Origin: Clostridia bacterium
GTDB taxonomy: Bacteria; Bacillota; Clostridia; Oscillospirales; CAG-272
Length of the DNA stretch: 32,845 bases
Direction of reading: 5' to 3'
Assembly: GCA_017453305.1 (NCBI GenBank)
Contig: JAFTKJ010000010.1
Coordinates: forward strand, 1 to 32,845
Part shown: piece by piece, positions 1-6,734 of the stretch
Layout of the letters: the number at the start of each line of letters is the position of its first letter
How positions within the stretch are numbered: position 1 is the first letter of the stretch
Translations under genes and position numbers: made by a program
The notes under the pieces: model-generated
What the model was told of the DNA's origin: nothing
Databases searched by the model: none
Seen by the model: the letters and a program-made list of their open reading frames with translations, nothing else

Positions 1-45
1 CGTGAGCGGCTGCCTGTGATTGTAATGCGGTATCAAACTTTCTGT

Positions 46-124
46 ACCCCTTTTAGGGGTTAAGCCTGTATTAGCCCCTTATAGGGGCTGTGCAAACCAC
101 CGGTTGAACCGGTGGTTTTGATTT
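46..124. repeat. Three tandem hairpins, possible insertion-sequence end
   Basis: Three perfect short palindromes follow each other: 46-51/55-60 (ACCCCT stem), 73-79/83-89 (AGCCCCT stem) and 94-104/108-118 (11 bp, AAACCACCGGTT-type). The last is followed on the plus strand by a T-rich run, so it could also terminate plus-strand transcription entering from the left. Clustered hairpins of this type resemble the subterminal hairpins of IS200/IS605-family elements, but no transposase lies in the window and positions 1-45 hold nothing recognisable. The IS assignment is inference. Confidence 0.4.
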
Positions 125-624
125 TATTTGATCATGGCTTGAATTTTTTTCTTACATTCTTCCCAAGAGCCTTCTACAAAAGCGTCTTTATACAACCTTA
201 AGGCAATATTGTTATTCATAAATATCATAACAACATTATTTTTTTCCTTGATTTTCTGAATATTGCTGTATTTTAATTTGCTGACTGAGGTATGGTCGGT
301 AAGAATGATTTCGTCATCCAAAAACTCTGTGGTACGCATCCACTCGGAAACTCCGTATGTGGTCGAATATAGCTGATATCTTTTTGACCAAACGAAAAAA
401 CGGGAAAGAAACAGCTTGAAAAAAGCAACGACGGTAAAAAGTGCATAGATATAGATAACCAACCAATCGCTTTGCAGGGCAATAGAAAAAATCAGCCCCG
501 CTGATCCGATCACGCCCAACACGCACCAAATGATAAATAATATGATATTCGCCGCACCGTGTAAATGATATTCCTTTGCCCAGGTTTTTATCAAATCTTT
601 TGTGATTTTGTATTGATTTTTCAT
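124..624 (-). CDS. YcxB-like two-helix membrane protein
   Basis: A 166-residue protein of unknown function. Two hydrophobic segments at about residues 24-48 and 53-72 form a hairpin. The C-terminal part, about residues 85-166, is a soluble domain with the alternating pattern of YcxB-like C-terminal domains (FLDDEIILTDHT, then a YSNIQKI-like stretch and a weakly conserved end). It is the third gene of a minus-strand operon, 22 bases after the zinc-ribbon gene, with an AAAGGA site about 8 bases before the ATG. The gene is visibly richer in A and T than its neighbours, which may mean recent acquisition; it also abuts the hairpin cluster at 46-124. The family has no established biochemical role. 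The family call is moderately certain. Confidence 0.75.
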   Translation of the reverse strand: MKNQYKITKDLIKTWAKEYHLHGAANIILFIIWCVLGVIGSAGLIFSIALQSDWLVIYIYALFTVVAFFKLFLSRFFVWSKRYQLYSTTYGVSEWMRTTEFLDDEIILTDHTSVSKLKYSNIQKIKEKNNVVMIFMNNNIALRLYKDAFVEGSWEECKKKIQAMIK

Positions 625-646
625 GGATCAGTTCCTTTTCGATATT

Positions 647-1063
647 TTAAGTGTTTTTTTCAATTCGTTCGCCGCACTTGGGGCAGGTGACAATGATGCT
701 GCCTTTTCCGCGCGGCACGCGAAGGACAGACTTGCATTTGGTGCACTTGAAATAAGTGTGCGTTTTGCGGTCGCGCCACTTGTTGCGGCGGAGCTTGAAA
801 AATCCAAAAAAGCCGTTTTTGATCTTCAAATAGCGATCCAATTCCCGTCTGCGTTTGAAAATGTTTTTGGAAAAGCTGCGAAACAGCGACCAGATCATCA
901 CTGCAAGCGCAAGAAAATAAAAGAACCACAAAACGGGAACCCAGGAGAGCACCAAAAGCACGAGCGAGGTGATCATCAGCGCTTTTGTCAATTCGTCGTT
1001 GCCGTAACGCCCGTACAGAAAGCTTGCCATGCGATAGCCAAGCCGTTGAAACCAATTTTTCAT
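647..1063 (-). CDS. Membrane protein with C-terminal zinc ribbon
   Basis: A 138-residue hypothetical protein. Residues about 28-60 contain one or two hydrophobic segments, followed by a very basic linker (residues about 63-100). The C-terminus carries CTKCKSVLRVPRG and then CPKCGERI: two CxxC knuckles about 20 residues apart that form a rubredoxin-like zinc ribbon. The start codon overlaps the stop codon of the upstream alarmone synthetase in an ATGA arrangement at 1060-1063, so translation of the two is probably coupled. Basic linker plus zinc ribbon suggests nucleic-acid or protein binding at the inner membrane face, but this is inference. I do not recognise a named family beyond 'zinc-ribbon domain-containing membrane protein'. 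Confidence 0.8.
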   Translation of the reverse strand: MKNWFQRLGYRMASFLYGRYGNDELTKALMITSLVLLVLSWVPVLWFFYFLALAVMIWSLFRSFSKNIFKRRRELDRYLKIKNGFFGFFKLRRNKWRDRKTHTYFKCTKCKSVLRVPRGKGSIIVTCPKCGERIEKNT

Positions 1064-1782
1064 AATCCGATGTCACTCCTTTTTTCACGGTCAGAGCCGT
1101 CAATGATCTGCCGCCGCAGGTGATCCATACGCGCGTCCAACTCCGCGCTCATGTTGGCACAGCACTGCAGCTCGCTTGCAATCTGCTCGGTGGCGACAAT
1201 ATCCTTTTTGTAACGGAGCTGATGCTCCAGGGATGCCCAGCAGTCCATGGCAATGGTACGCAATTGAATTTCCACGCGCATGTTCCGTTTGCCCGCCTGC
1301 AGATAAATGGGGATCTGTACGATCAGATGCAGGCTGCGGTAACCATTCTCCTTGGGGTGGGAAATGTAGTCCTTTTGCGCGATCAGGGTAATGTCGTCCT
1401 GGCTGAGCAAGCACTCGGCAAGCAGATAAATGTCGTCCAAAAAGGAGCAGATCACGCGCACACCCGCAATGTCATTCAAGTTTTTCTCCATGGTTTGCAG
1501 CGTCATGGGGAGATTTTTGGATGCCAGCTTTTCTTCAATGCTGACGGGGGATTTGAGTCGGGATTTGATGCTGTTGATGGGGTTGCGATCAAAACGAAGC
1601 GAAAACTCCTCGTTGAGCACGTTCAGCTTGGTTTCTACCTCCATCATCGCGCATTTATAATAGGACATCAGCGTAATAAACGCATGCGAATGCCGGCGCG
1701 CCAATTGCAAATTTGGCGTGCTGATCAAGCTTAAGGATTTTTGGGGGACAGTAGTGGATTGAGTAAATGCTTCTTGTTTCAT
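1060..1782 (-). CDS. Small alarmone synthetase (RelQ/YjbM-like GTP pyrophosphokinase)
   Basis: Transfers pyrophosphate from ATP to GTP or GDP to make (p)ppGpp, a cytosolic stress second messenger. The 240 residues hold only the RelA/SpoT synthetase fold: the ATP-contacting basic loop SIKSRLKSPVSIEEKL (71-86), DIAGVRV (104-110) with the metal-binding Asp, KDYISHPKENGYRSLH (137-152) and VEIQLRT (170-176). There is no HD hydrolase, TGS or ACT domain, so it is a small synthetase and not a long Rel. Length is slightly above the roughly 210 residues of RelQ because of a non-conserved N-terminus of about 40 residues. It is the first gene of the operon, with GGAGGTG before the ATG and a promoter at 1801-1829. 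Synthetase-only enzymes are usually controlled at transcription or allosterically. Confidence 0.93.
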   Translation of the reverse strand: MKQEAFTQSTTVPQKSLSLISTPNLQLARRHSHAFITLMSYYKCAMMEVETKLNVLNEEFSLRFDRNPINSIKSRLKSPVSIEEKLASKNLPMTLQTMEKNLNDIAGVRVICSFLDDIYLLAECLLSQDDITLIAQKDYISHPKENGYRSLHLIVQIPIYLQAGKRNMRVEIQLRTIAMDCWASLEHQLRYKKDIVATEQIASELQCCANMSAELDARMDHLRRQIIDGSDREKRSDIGL

Positions 1783-1800
1783 CTTTGCACCTCCATGCTA

Positions 1801-1829
1801 ATTATACCATGCAAACATTAACTCAACAA
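1801..1829 (-). promoter_or_regulatory. SigA-type promoter for the alarmone synthetase operon
   Basis: On the minus strand TATAAT (1801-1806) lies 17 bases downstream of TTGTTG (1824-1829). It sits directly before the GGAGGTG site of the gene starting at 1782. Confidence 0.7.
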
Positions 1830-1851
1830 GAAGTTTTTGTGATTTTCCCTT

Positions 1852-1896
1852 GAAAAATACATGCAGGGATCGGAATTTTCCAATCCCTGCATGTTT
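1852..1896 (-). terminator. Rho-independent terminator of the pheST-deacetylase operon
   Basis: Arms 1859-1873 and 1880-1894 pair with one mismatch, followed on the minus strand by a run of T (A residues at 1852-1857 on the plus strand). It begins at the stop codon of the deacetylase gene. Confidence 0.85.
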
Positions 1897-2837
1897 TATA
1901 GAAGCGAATACGACGTGCGAGCGGGAAGCACAAGCTTTTCGCCGTCAATTTTGACGTACAGATCTACATTGGAATCATTCGTGATTTTGCCGTTTTCTAC
2001 ACGCAAAGCCTTAACGGCATCCTCGTAATCAAGAATGTCACCAACAGATGCATACCAATAATCCTTTGGGCGGTTTCCGTAAAGGCGGCAGAATTCCTTG
2101 AGATTGTCCCAATTGCCGTCGCGCTCAAAGTCAATGGAGTGAACGCCAAAGGCAAAGAATTTCAGCTCTCCGTCATCCGGATAAGCCTCGTATTTTGCGG
2201 CGTTTTCCAAAAGTGTTTTGTGGTGTGCATTGTAGGACCAACGCGTGCGATCGGCGGGCAGAGCAAAGCCCGTCGAGTCGCTGACATCTCCCGTTATGCG
2301 GATGGAGCGAAAGCCGTAATCGATCAAACGCTGTGTCAAGGCAGGGTTTTGTTGATCCCCAAAGGGCCATACAAAATCCTTGACCGTTCCTGCTCCAAAG
2401 ACGTCCTCAAGAATGCCGTTGCAAAGGGCAACGTAGTCCATATATTTGTCCTCGGTTGCGATATAATAGTTCCAGCTGTTGGCTCTTGGGGAGTAAATGC
2501 GGTAAAAGCCCTCGTCATCGGTACGGTATGCCTTTGTTTGGTCGGCAGTTGCTTCGTCAAAGGCTTCCTCGGCAATTGCGGGATTTCTGTAAGTGGAGAA
2601 GGCGTGAGGATGACGGTGACAATGATTTGCAATTTCGTAGCCACGGTAAAACGTGCGATAGTCCTCGGCAGTCATCGTTTTTTTCAAGGATGTGCAGAGG
2701 TTAAACGTACCAATTACGCCGGCGGGCTTAACGATGGAGAGGAACTTTTCATCCATTGCAATGTTGCCGTCGTCAATGGTAAAGGTGATTGCTTTGCGCG
2801 TCCACCCGGGATAAAAGTGAAAGTCTGTCATCTTCAT
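1896..2837 (-). CDS. Polysaccharide deacetylase family protein (NodB fold, no signal peptide)
   Basis: A predicted metal-dependent carbohydrate esterase-family-4 hydrolase that would remove acyl groups from an N-acetylated sugar or a related amide. The NodB motifs are present: FTIDDG (19-24) with the catalytic and metal-binding Asp pair, NHCHRH with the HxxxH metal ligands (near residue 71), and a WPFG motif near residue 145 (FVWPFGDQQNP). The 313 residues have no signal peptide or membrane segment, unlike secreted peptidoglycan deacetylases, so the protein is probably cytosolic. The substrate may be a soluble sugar or another amide. It follows pheT by 10 bases with its own GAGGAAGG site, so it is co-transcribed behind the Phe T-box. 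Family certain, substrate unknown. Confidence 0.88.
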   Translation of the reverse strand: MKMTDFHFYPGWTRKAITFTIDDGNIAMDEKFLSIVKPAGVIGTFNLCTSLKKTMTAEDYRTFYRGYEIANHCHRHPHAFSTYRNPAIAEEAFDEATADQTKAYRTDDEGFYRIYSPRANSWNYYIATEDKYMDYVALCNGILEDVFGAGTVKDFVWPFGDQQNPALTQRLIDYGFRSIRITGDVSDSTGFALPADRTRWSYNAHHKTLLENAAKYEAYPDDGELKFFAFGVHSIDFERDGNWDNLKEFCRLYGNRPKDYWYASVGDILDYEDAVKALRVENGKITNDSNVDLYVKIDGEKLVLPARTSYSLL

Positions 2838-2847
2838 AGCGCCTTCC

Positions 2848-5253
2848 TCAATTTCTCAGCTCCAAGCCCATCTTGAACTTGAGATCGTTCAAAATCTTCT
2901 TGGTTACCTTGTCGGCTTCCTCAACGGTCAGGGTACGGTCAGTGGCACGGAGCGTCACGCGCAGGGAAACGGACTTTTTACCCTCTCCCACCTGGGGACC
3001 GCGATAAATATCGAACAGCGTCACGTTTTCCACCAGCTTGCCGCCTGCTTTAGCCATCACGCCCTCAATGGCGCCAACCTCCATATCCTCGTCGCAAACA
3101 AAGGAGAAGTCACGGGTGGTAGCGGGGTACTTGGGCAGAGGCTTGTAGGACTTTTTGGTGTTTGCACTTGCAAAGATCTTATCAAATGAAAGCTCAGCAA
3201 CGTAAACAGGGATGTTCATACCGTAGTTCTCAGCCATCAGAGGATGCGCTTGACCGAAAACGCCAAGACAAGCGCCGTTCTCTGCTACGATTCTAGCGCA
3301 TCTGCCGGGATGATAAGAGGGGTTATCCGAAACAGACGTGTAGGTTGCATCCTTGATACCTGCCAATTTAAGAATGTTTTCGCAAATGCCTTTGATTGCA
3401 TAGAAATCAACGTTGCCGTAAGCGCCGATGGTGAGAACGCGCTTTTCATCGGGCAACTCGTTTGCTGCCTCATGAGGCAAATAGATGGATGCAATCTCAA
3501 ACAAACGCACGTTTTCGTTATTAAAGTTGTAGTTTCTTGCAACGGTCTCCATCATGGAGGGCAGAGCGGTGGTGCGCATGACGCTGGTGTCCTCGCCCAA
3601 AGGATTGGAGATGACAACCGAGCGGCGCAAAGCGCTGTCCTCGGGCATGCGGATCTTATCGTAATATTTGGGGCTGATAAAGGAGAAGGTGTGGATCTGA
3701 GACAGTCCCATGCCAACCAGTGCGTTTTCGGTATTGACCTCAAACACCTGCTTTTCGGTACGACCGCCCAGCGTGGTTTCGGCATTCATATAGGAAGCCT
3801 CGATCTTATCGTATCCGTAAATACGGCAAACCTCCTCGGCAATATCGTTCATGCAGCCAAGGTCTGCACGGTAGGAGGGAACGTAGATCTTTCCATCCTC
3901 AATGCGGCAACCAAGTCCCGTCAGGGATTTGATCATATGCTCCTTTGGAATGTTCATGCCAAGGAATTCATTGTATCTTGTGGGATTGAAGGGAAGCACT
4001 GTCTGCTCGGGCTTGCTCGGATATACGTCAATGATGCCGTCTACCACGTCACCCGCGCCCAACAGCTCTACCAGCTCGCAGGCTCTTTCAAGTCCAGCCA
4101 TGCAGTTTTCGGGATCCAAGCCCTTTTCAAAGCGAGCGGAGGACTCGGTGCGCATACCGTTCTTCTTCGCGGTTACGCGAACGGAGGCACCGTTAAAGCA
4201 AGCGGACTCAAACACAACAGTCGCCGTGGAATCGGTAATTTCGGAGTTTGCACCGCCCATAACGCCCGCCAGTGCACATGCCTTTTTGCTGTCGGCAATG
4301 ACCAGCATGGAGCTGTCCAGGGTGTGATCAATATCGTCCAGGGACTTGAAGGATTCGTTGTCGGCGGCACGGCGGACGTCGATCTTTGCGCCCTCGATCT
4401 GCGTGTAATCAAACGCGTGCATGGGCTGACCGTACTCGAGCATAACGTAGTTGGTAATATCAACGATGTTATTGATGGGACGCACGCCCGACGCACGCAG
4501 ACGCATCCGCATCCAAAGGGGAGAGGGGGCGATCTTGACGTTCTTCACCACTCTTGCGGCGTAGCGGTAGCACAAATCGGGCGCGGAGATTCCTACGCTG
4601 AGATAATTGCCGATCTGATCTCCGTCGCCACAGCCCTTGACCACGGGTGCCTTCAAGGTCAGCTCTTTATCAAAGGAGACCGCAGTTTCTCTTGCAAGAC
4701 CGATGACCGAAAGGCAATCGGGGCGGTTGGAGGTGATCTCAAACTCAACGGTAGTGTCGCGAAGCATCAAAACGTCGCGGATGTCGTCACCGATGCGATC
4801 TTCACAATCATCATCAAGGATCAAAATACCGTTTTCCTCCTTACCGGGGCACTCGTGCGCGGTGAGCTTCAATTCGCCCATCGAGCACAGCATGCCAAAG
4901 GAGTCCACACCGCGCAGCTTACCTGCCTTGATGACTACGTCGCCGGGGAGGTGTGCTACAGGGAGTGCGGCGGGAACGAGTGCGCCCACAAATACGTTTT
5001 GCGCACCGGTCACGATCTGAATATCGTGTCCGTGAGCCTCACCTGCGTCCAAATGGCAGATCCAAAGGTGATCGGAATCGGGGTGCTTTTCCATAGCGGT
5101 GACCTTTGCAACCACTACGTTCTCAATGTCGTCGCCCAAGACCTCAAAGCCCTCTACCTTGGAGCCGGTAATGGTCAGGCGATCACTGTATTCTTTATTG
5201 CCGATTTCGCTGACGTCAACGAAATCAGAAAGCCAATTTCTTGAAAGATTCAT
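2848..5253 (-). CDS. pheT: Phenylalanyl-tRNA synthetase beta subunit
   Basis: Beta subunit of the cytosolic alpha2-beta2 enzyme that charges tRNA-Phe. At 801 residues it has the normal bacterial length. Domains in order: N-terminal part; EMAP-type tRNA-binding OB fold (about 40-150, containing VVAKVTAMEKHPDSDHL); B3/B4 editing domain (about 210-385, with the conserved SSARFEKGLDPENC stretch after it); B5 domain (about 400-475, YNEFLGMNIPKEHM and later AEEVCRIYGYDKI); catalytic-like domain; and the C-terminal anticodon-binding FDX-ACB domain (about 705-800, KYPATTRDFSFVCDEDMEVG). The start is fixed by AGGAGG 7 bases before the ATG. It lies 15 bases after pheS in the same operon, under the T-box at 6331-6584. 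Confidence 0.98.
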   Translation of the reverse strand: MNLSRNWLSDFVDVSEIGNKEYSDRLTITGSKVEGFEVLGDDIENVVVAKVTAMEKHPDSDHLWICHLDAGEAHGHDIQIVTGAQNVFVGALVPAALPVAHLPGDVVIKAGKLRGVDSFGMLCSMGELKLTAHECPGKEENGILILDDDCEDRIGDDIRDVLMLRDTTVEFEITSNRPDCLSVIGLARETAVSFDKELTLKAPVVKGCGDGDQIGNYLSVGISAPDLCYRYAARVVKNVKIAPSPLWMRMRLRASGVRPINNIVDITNYVMLEYGQPMHAFDYTQIEGAKIDVRRAADNESFKSLDDIDHTLDSSMLVIADSKKACALAGVMGGANSEITDSTATVVFESACFNGASVRVTAKKNGMRTESSARFEKGLDPENCMAGLERACELVELLGAGDVVDGIIDVYPSKPEQTVLPFNPTRYNEFLGMNIPKEHMIKSLTGLGCRIEDGKIYVPSYRADLGCMNDIAEEVCRIYGYDKIEASYMNAETTLGGRTEKQVFEVNTENALVGMGLSQIHTFSFISPKYYDKIRMPEDSALRRSVVISNPLGEDTSVMRTTALPSMMETVARNYNFNNENVRLFEIASIYLPHEAANELPDEKRVLTIGAYGNVDFYAIKGICENILKLAGIKDATYTSVSDNPSYHPGRCARIVAENGACLGVFGQAHPLMAENYGMNIPVYVAELSFDKIFASANTKKSYKPLPKYPATTRDFSFVCDEDMEVGAIEGVMAKAGGKLVENVTLFDIYRGPQVGEGKKSVSLRVTLRATDRTLTVEEADKVTKKILNDLKFKMGLELRN

Positions 5254-5268
5254 TCTATTTACCTCCTA

Positions 5269-6282
5269 TCAGAACTGTTCCAGAAAACGCTCATCGTTTT
5301 CATAGAAGAGGCGAATATCGTCAATGCCGTATCTTGCCATGGTGATACGCTCAATGCCCAAGCCGAATGCAAATCCGGAGTACTCCTCGGGATCAATGCC
5401 GCAGTTGGAAAGCACAAAGGGGTGTACCATACCGGCACCGAGGATCTCGATCCAGCCCTCACCCTTGCACAAGCGGCAACCCTTACCGCCGCAAACAAAG
5501 CAGGAAACGTCAACCTCTGCAGAGGGCTCGGTGAACGGGAAGTGGTGGGGACGGAAGCGGATTTTTGTCTCTTCACCAAACATCTTCTTTGCAAACACCT
5601 CAAGCGTTCCCTTCAAATCTCCCATGGTGATACCCTTGTCAATCACAAGTCCCTCCAATTGGTGGAAGAGGGGAGAGTGCGTTGCATCCAATGCGTCGGA
5701 ACGGTACACGCGACCGGGAGAGATGATGCGGATGGGGGGCTTTTGATGCTCCATAACGCGCACCTGAACGGGAGAGGTCTGGGAGCGGAGCAGGATGTTA
5801 TCGGTGATATAAAAGGTATCCTGCGTATCACGTGCGGGATGATTTTCGGGAATGTTGAGTGCTTGGAAGTTGTAATAATCCAGCTCGACCTCGGGACCCT
5901 CCGCAATCGAAAATCCCATACCGATAAAGATATCCTCCAGCTCACGCTGAGCACGTGTCAGGGGATGAATATGTCCTACGGGAGAGGGGGTACCGGGCAT
6001 GGTGACGTCCAGCTTTTCCGCCTTGAGCTGTTCCTGGAGCGCCTTTGCCTGAAGCTCACTCTTTTTTTCGTTGAGTGCGGCTTCAATGCTTTCGCGCACT
6101 TCGTTTGCAAGCTGACCAACGATTGGGCGTTCCTCGGCACTCAAAGCACCCATGCCACGCAAAACGGCGGTCAACTCACCCTTTTTTCCAAGATATTTTA
6201 CTTTGATTTCCTCGAGATTGGCATCGGGAGCATTGATCTGCTCCAGTGCTTCCACTCGAATTTTTGAAAGCTTTTCTTTCAT
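5269..6282 (-). CDS. pheS: Phenylalanyl-tRNA synthetase alpha subunit
   Basis: Catalytic subunit of PheRS, a class II synthetase. The 337 residues show the N-terminal coiled-coil arm (residues 1-85, rich in Leu, Glu and Lys), motif 1 ([19 protein letters not shown], about 105-124), motif 2 ([22 protein letters not shown], about 188-210) and motif 3 ([19 protein letters not shown], about 308-327). The Cys-rich loop [17 protein letters not shown] before GAGMVHP is typical of bacterial PheS. A GAAAGGAAG site precedes the ATG. First gene of pheS-pheT-deacetylase, transcribed from the promoter at 6591-6619 through a tRNA-Phe-sensing T-box. Confidence 0.98.
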   Translation of the reverse strand: MKEKLSKIRVEALEQINAPDANLEEIKVKYLGKKGELTAVLRGMGALSAEERPIVGQLANEVRESIEAALNEKKSELQAKALQEQLKAEKLDVTMPGTPSPVGHIHPLTRAQRELEDIFIGMGFSIAEGPEVELDYYNFQALNIPENHPARDTQDTFYITDNILLRSQTSPVQVRVMEHQKPPIRIISPGRVYRSDALDATHSPLFHQLEGLVIDKGITMGDLKGTLEVFAKKMFGEETKIRFRPHHFPFTEPSAEVDVSCFVCGGKGCRLCKGEGWIEILGAGMVHPFVLSNCGIDPEEYSGFAFGLGIERITMARYGIDDIRLFYENDERFLEQF

Positions 6283-6330
6283 GATTGTATCTTCCTTTCA
6301 AAATAATTACTGCATTCTTTGGGAGGCAAC

Positions 6331-6584
6331 AAAAAAAGCGCCGTCCCATAAATCAGGACGAGGCGCAAATGCACTCCGCGGTACCACCCGAAATTTCGGC
6401 TCAAAGCCAACACTCTGATAGACGGATAACGGTGTCTTTCCGTATCGGGTTAATTGCATACGCGTTTGCCCGATCTGCTCCAAAGGGAAATGCACGATTT
6501 GAAGGTTATGCACCACTCTCAGCACGTGGCACTCTCTGTAAAAAGCCTGTAGCTCAAATCGGCTGTCTTTATCATTGCATTCTA
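6331..6584 (-). promoter_or_regulatory. T-box leader (tRNA-Phe) with terminator
   Basis: On the minus strand the leader begins near 6584, a few bases after the -10. The T-box core GGGTGGTACCGCG is the complement of 6377-6389. The transcription terminator, with arms at 6338-6350 and 6354-6366, is followed by seven T residues (complement of 6331-6337). A TTC triplet at 6501-6503, in an AACCTTCAAA context within the stem I region, fits a Phe specifier codon. Uncharged tRNA-Phe would stabilise the antiterminator and switch on pheST and the downstream deacetylase. Confidence 0.95.
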
Positions 6585-6590
6585 CGTTAC

Positions 6591-6619
6591 ATTATAGCAT
6601 GTTTTTTTGCGTTTTGCAA
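6591..6619 (-). promoter_or_regulatory. SigA-type promoter of pheST
   Basis: On the minus strand TATAAT (6591-6596) is preceded 17 bases upstream by TTGCAA (6614-6619), with a TGC extension before the -10. Confidence 0.85.
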
Positions 6620-6679
6620 GAGCTTTTTGAAAAAAAGAGTAAAAATTAATCACTTTTTCTTTCCTTATTATAATTAGAA

Positions 6680-6714
6680 GGGGATCACAAACGCGAAGTG
6701 CATTTGTGATCCCC
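6680..6714 (-). terminator. Terminator-like hairpin after the peptide-binding protein gene
   Basis: A perfect 12-bp stem, 6680-6691 with 6703-6714 (GGGGATCACAAA arm), lies 20 bases after the stop codon. The T-tract on the minus strand is short and interrupted, so termination may be incomplete. Confidence 0.65.
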
Positions 6715-6734
6715 ATTGGATGATCGGTATTTGA

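Noticed and set aside
3244-5244. A 666-residue open frame on the plus strand opposite pheT
   Set aside because: It is antisense to a complete pheT, has no family motif and no ribosome-binding site at its start. It reflects codon bias in pheT.
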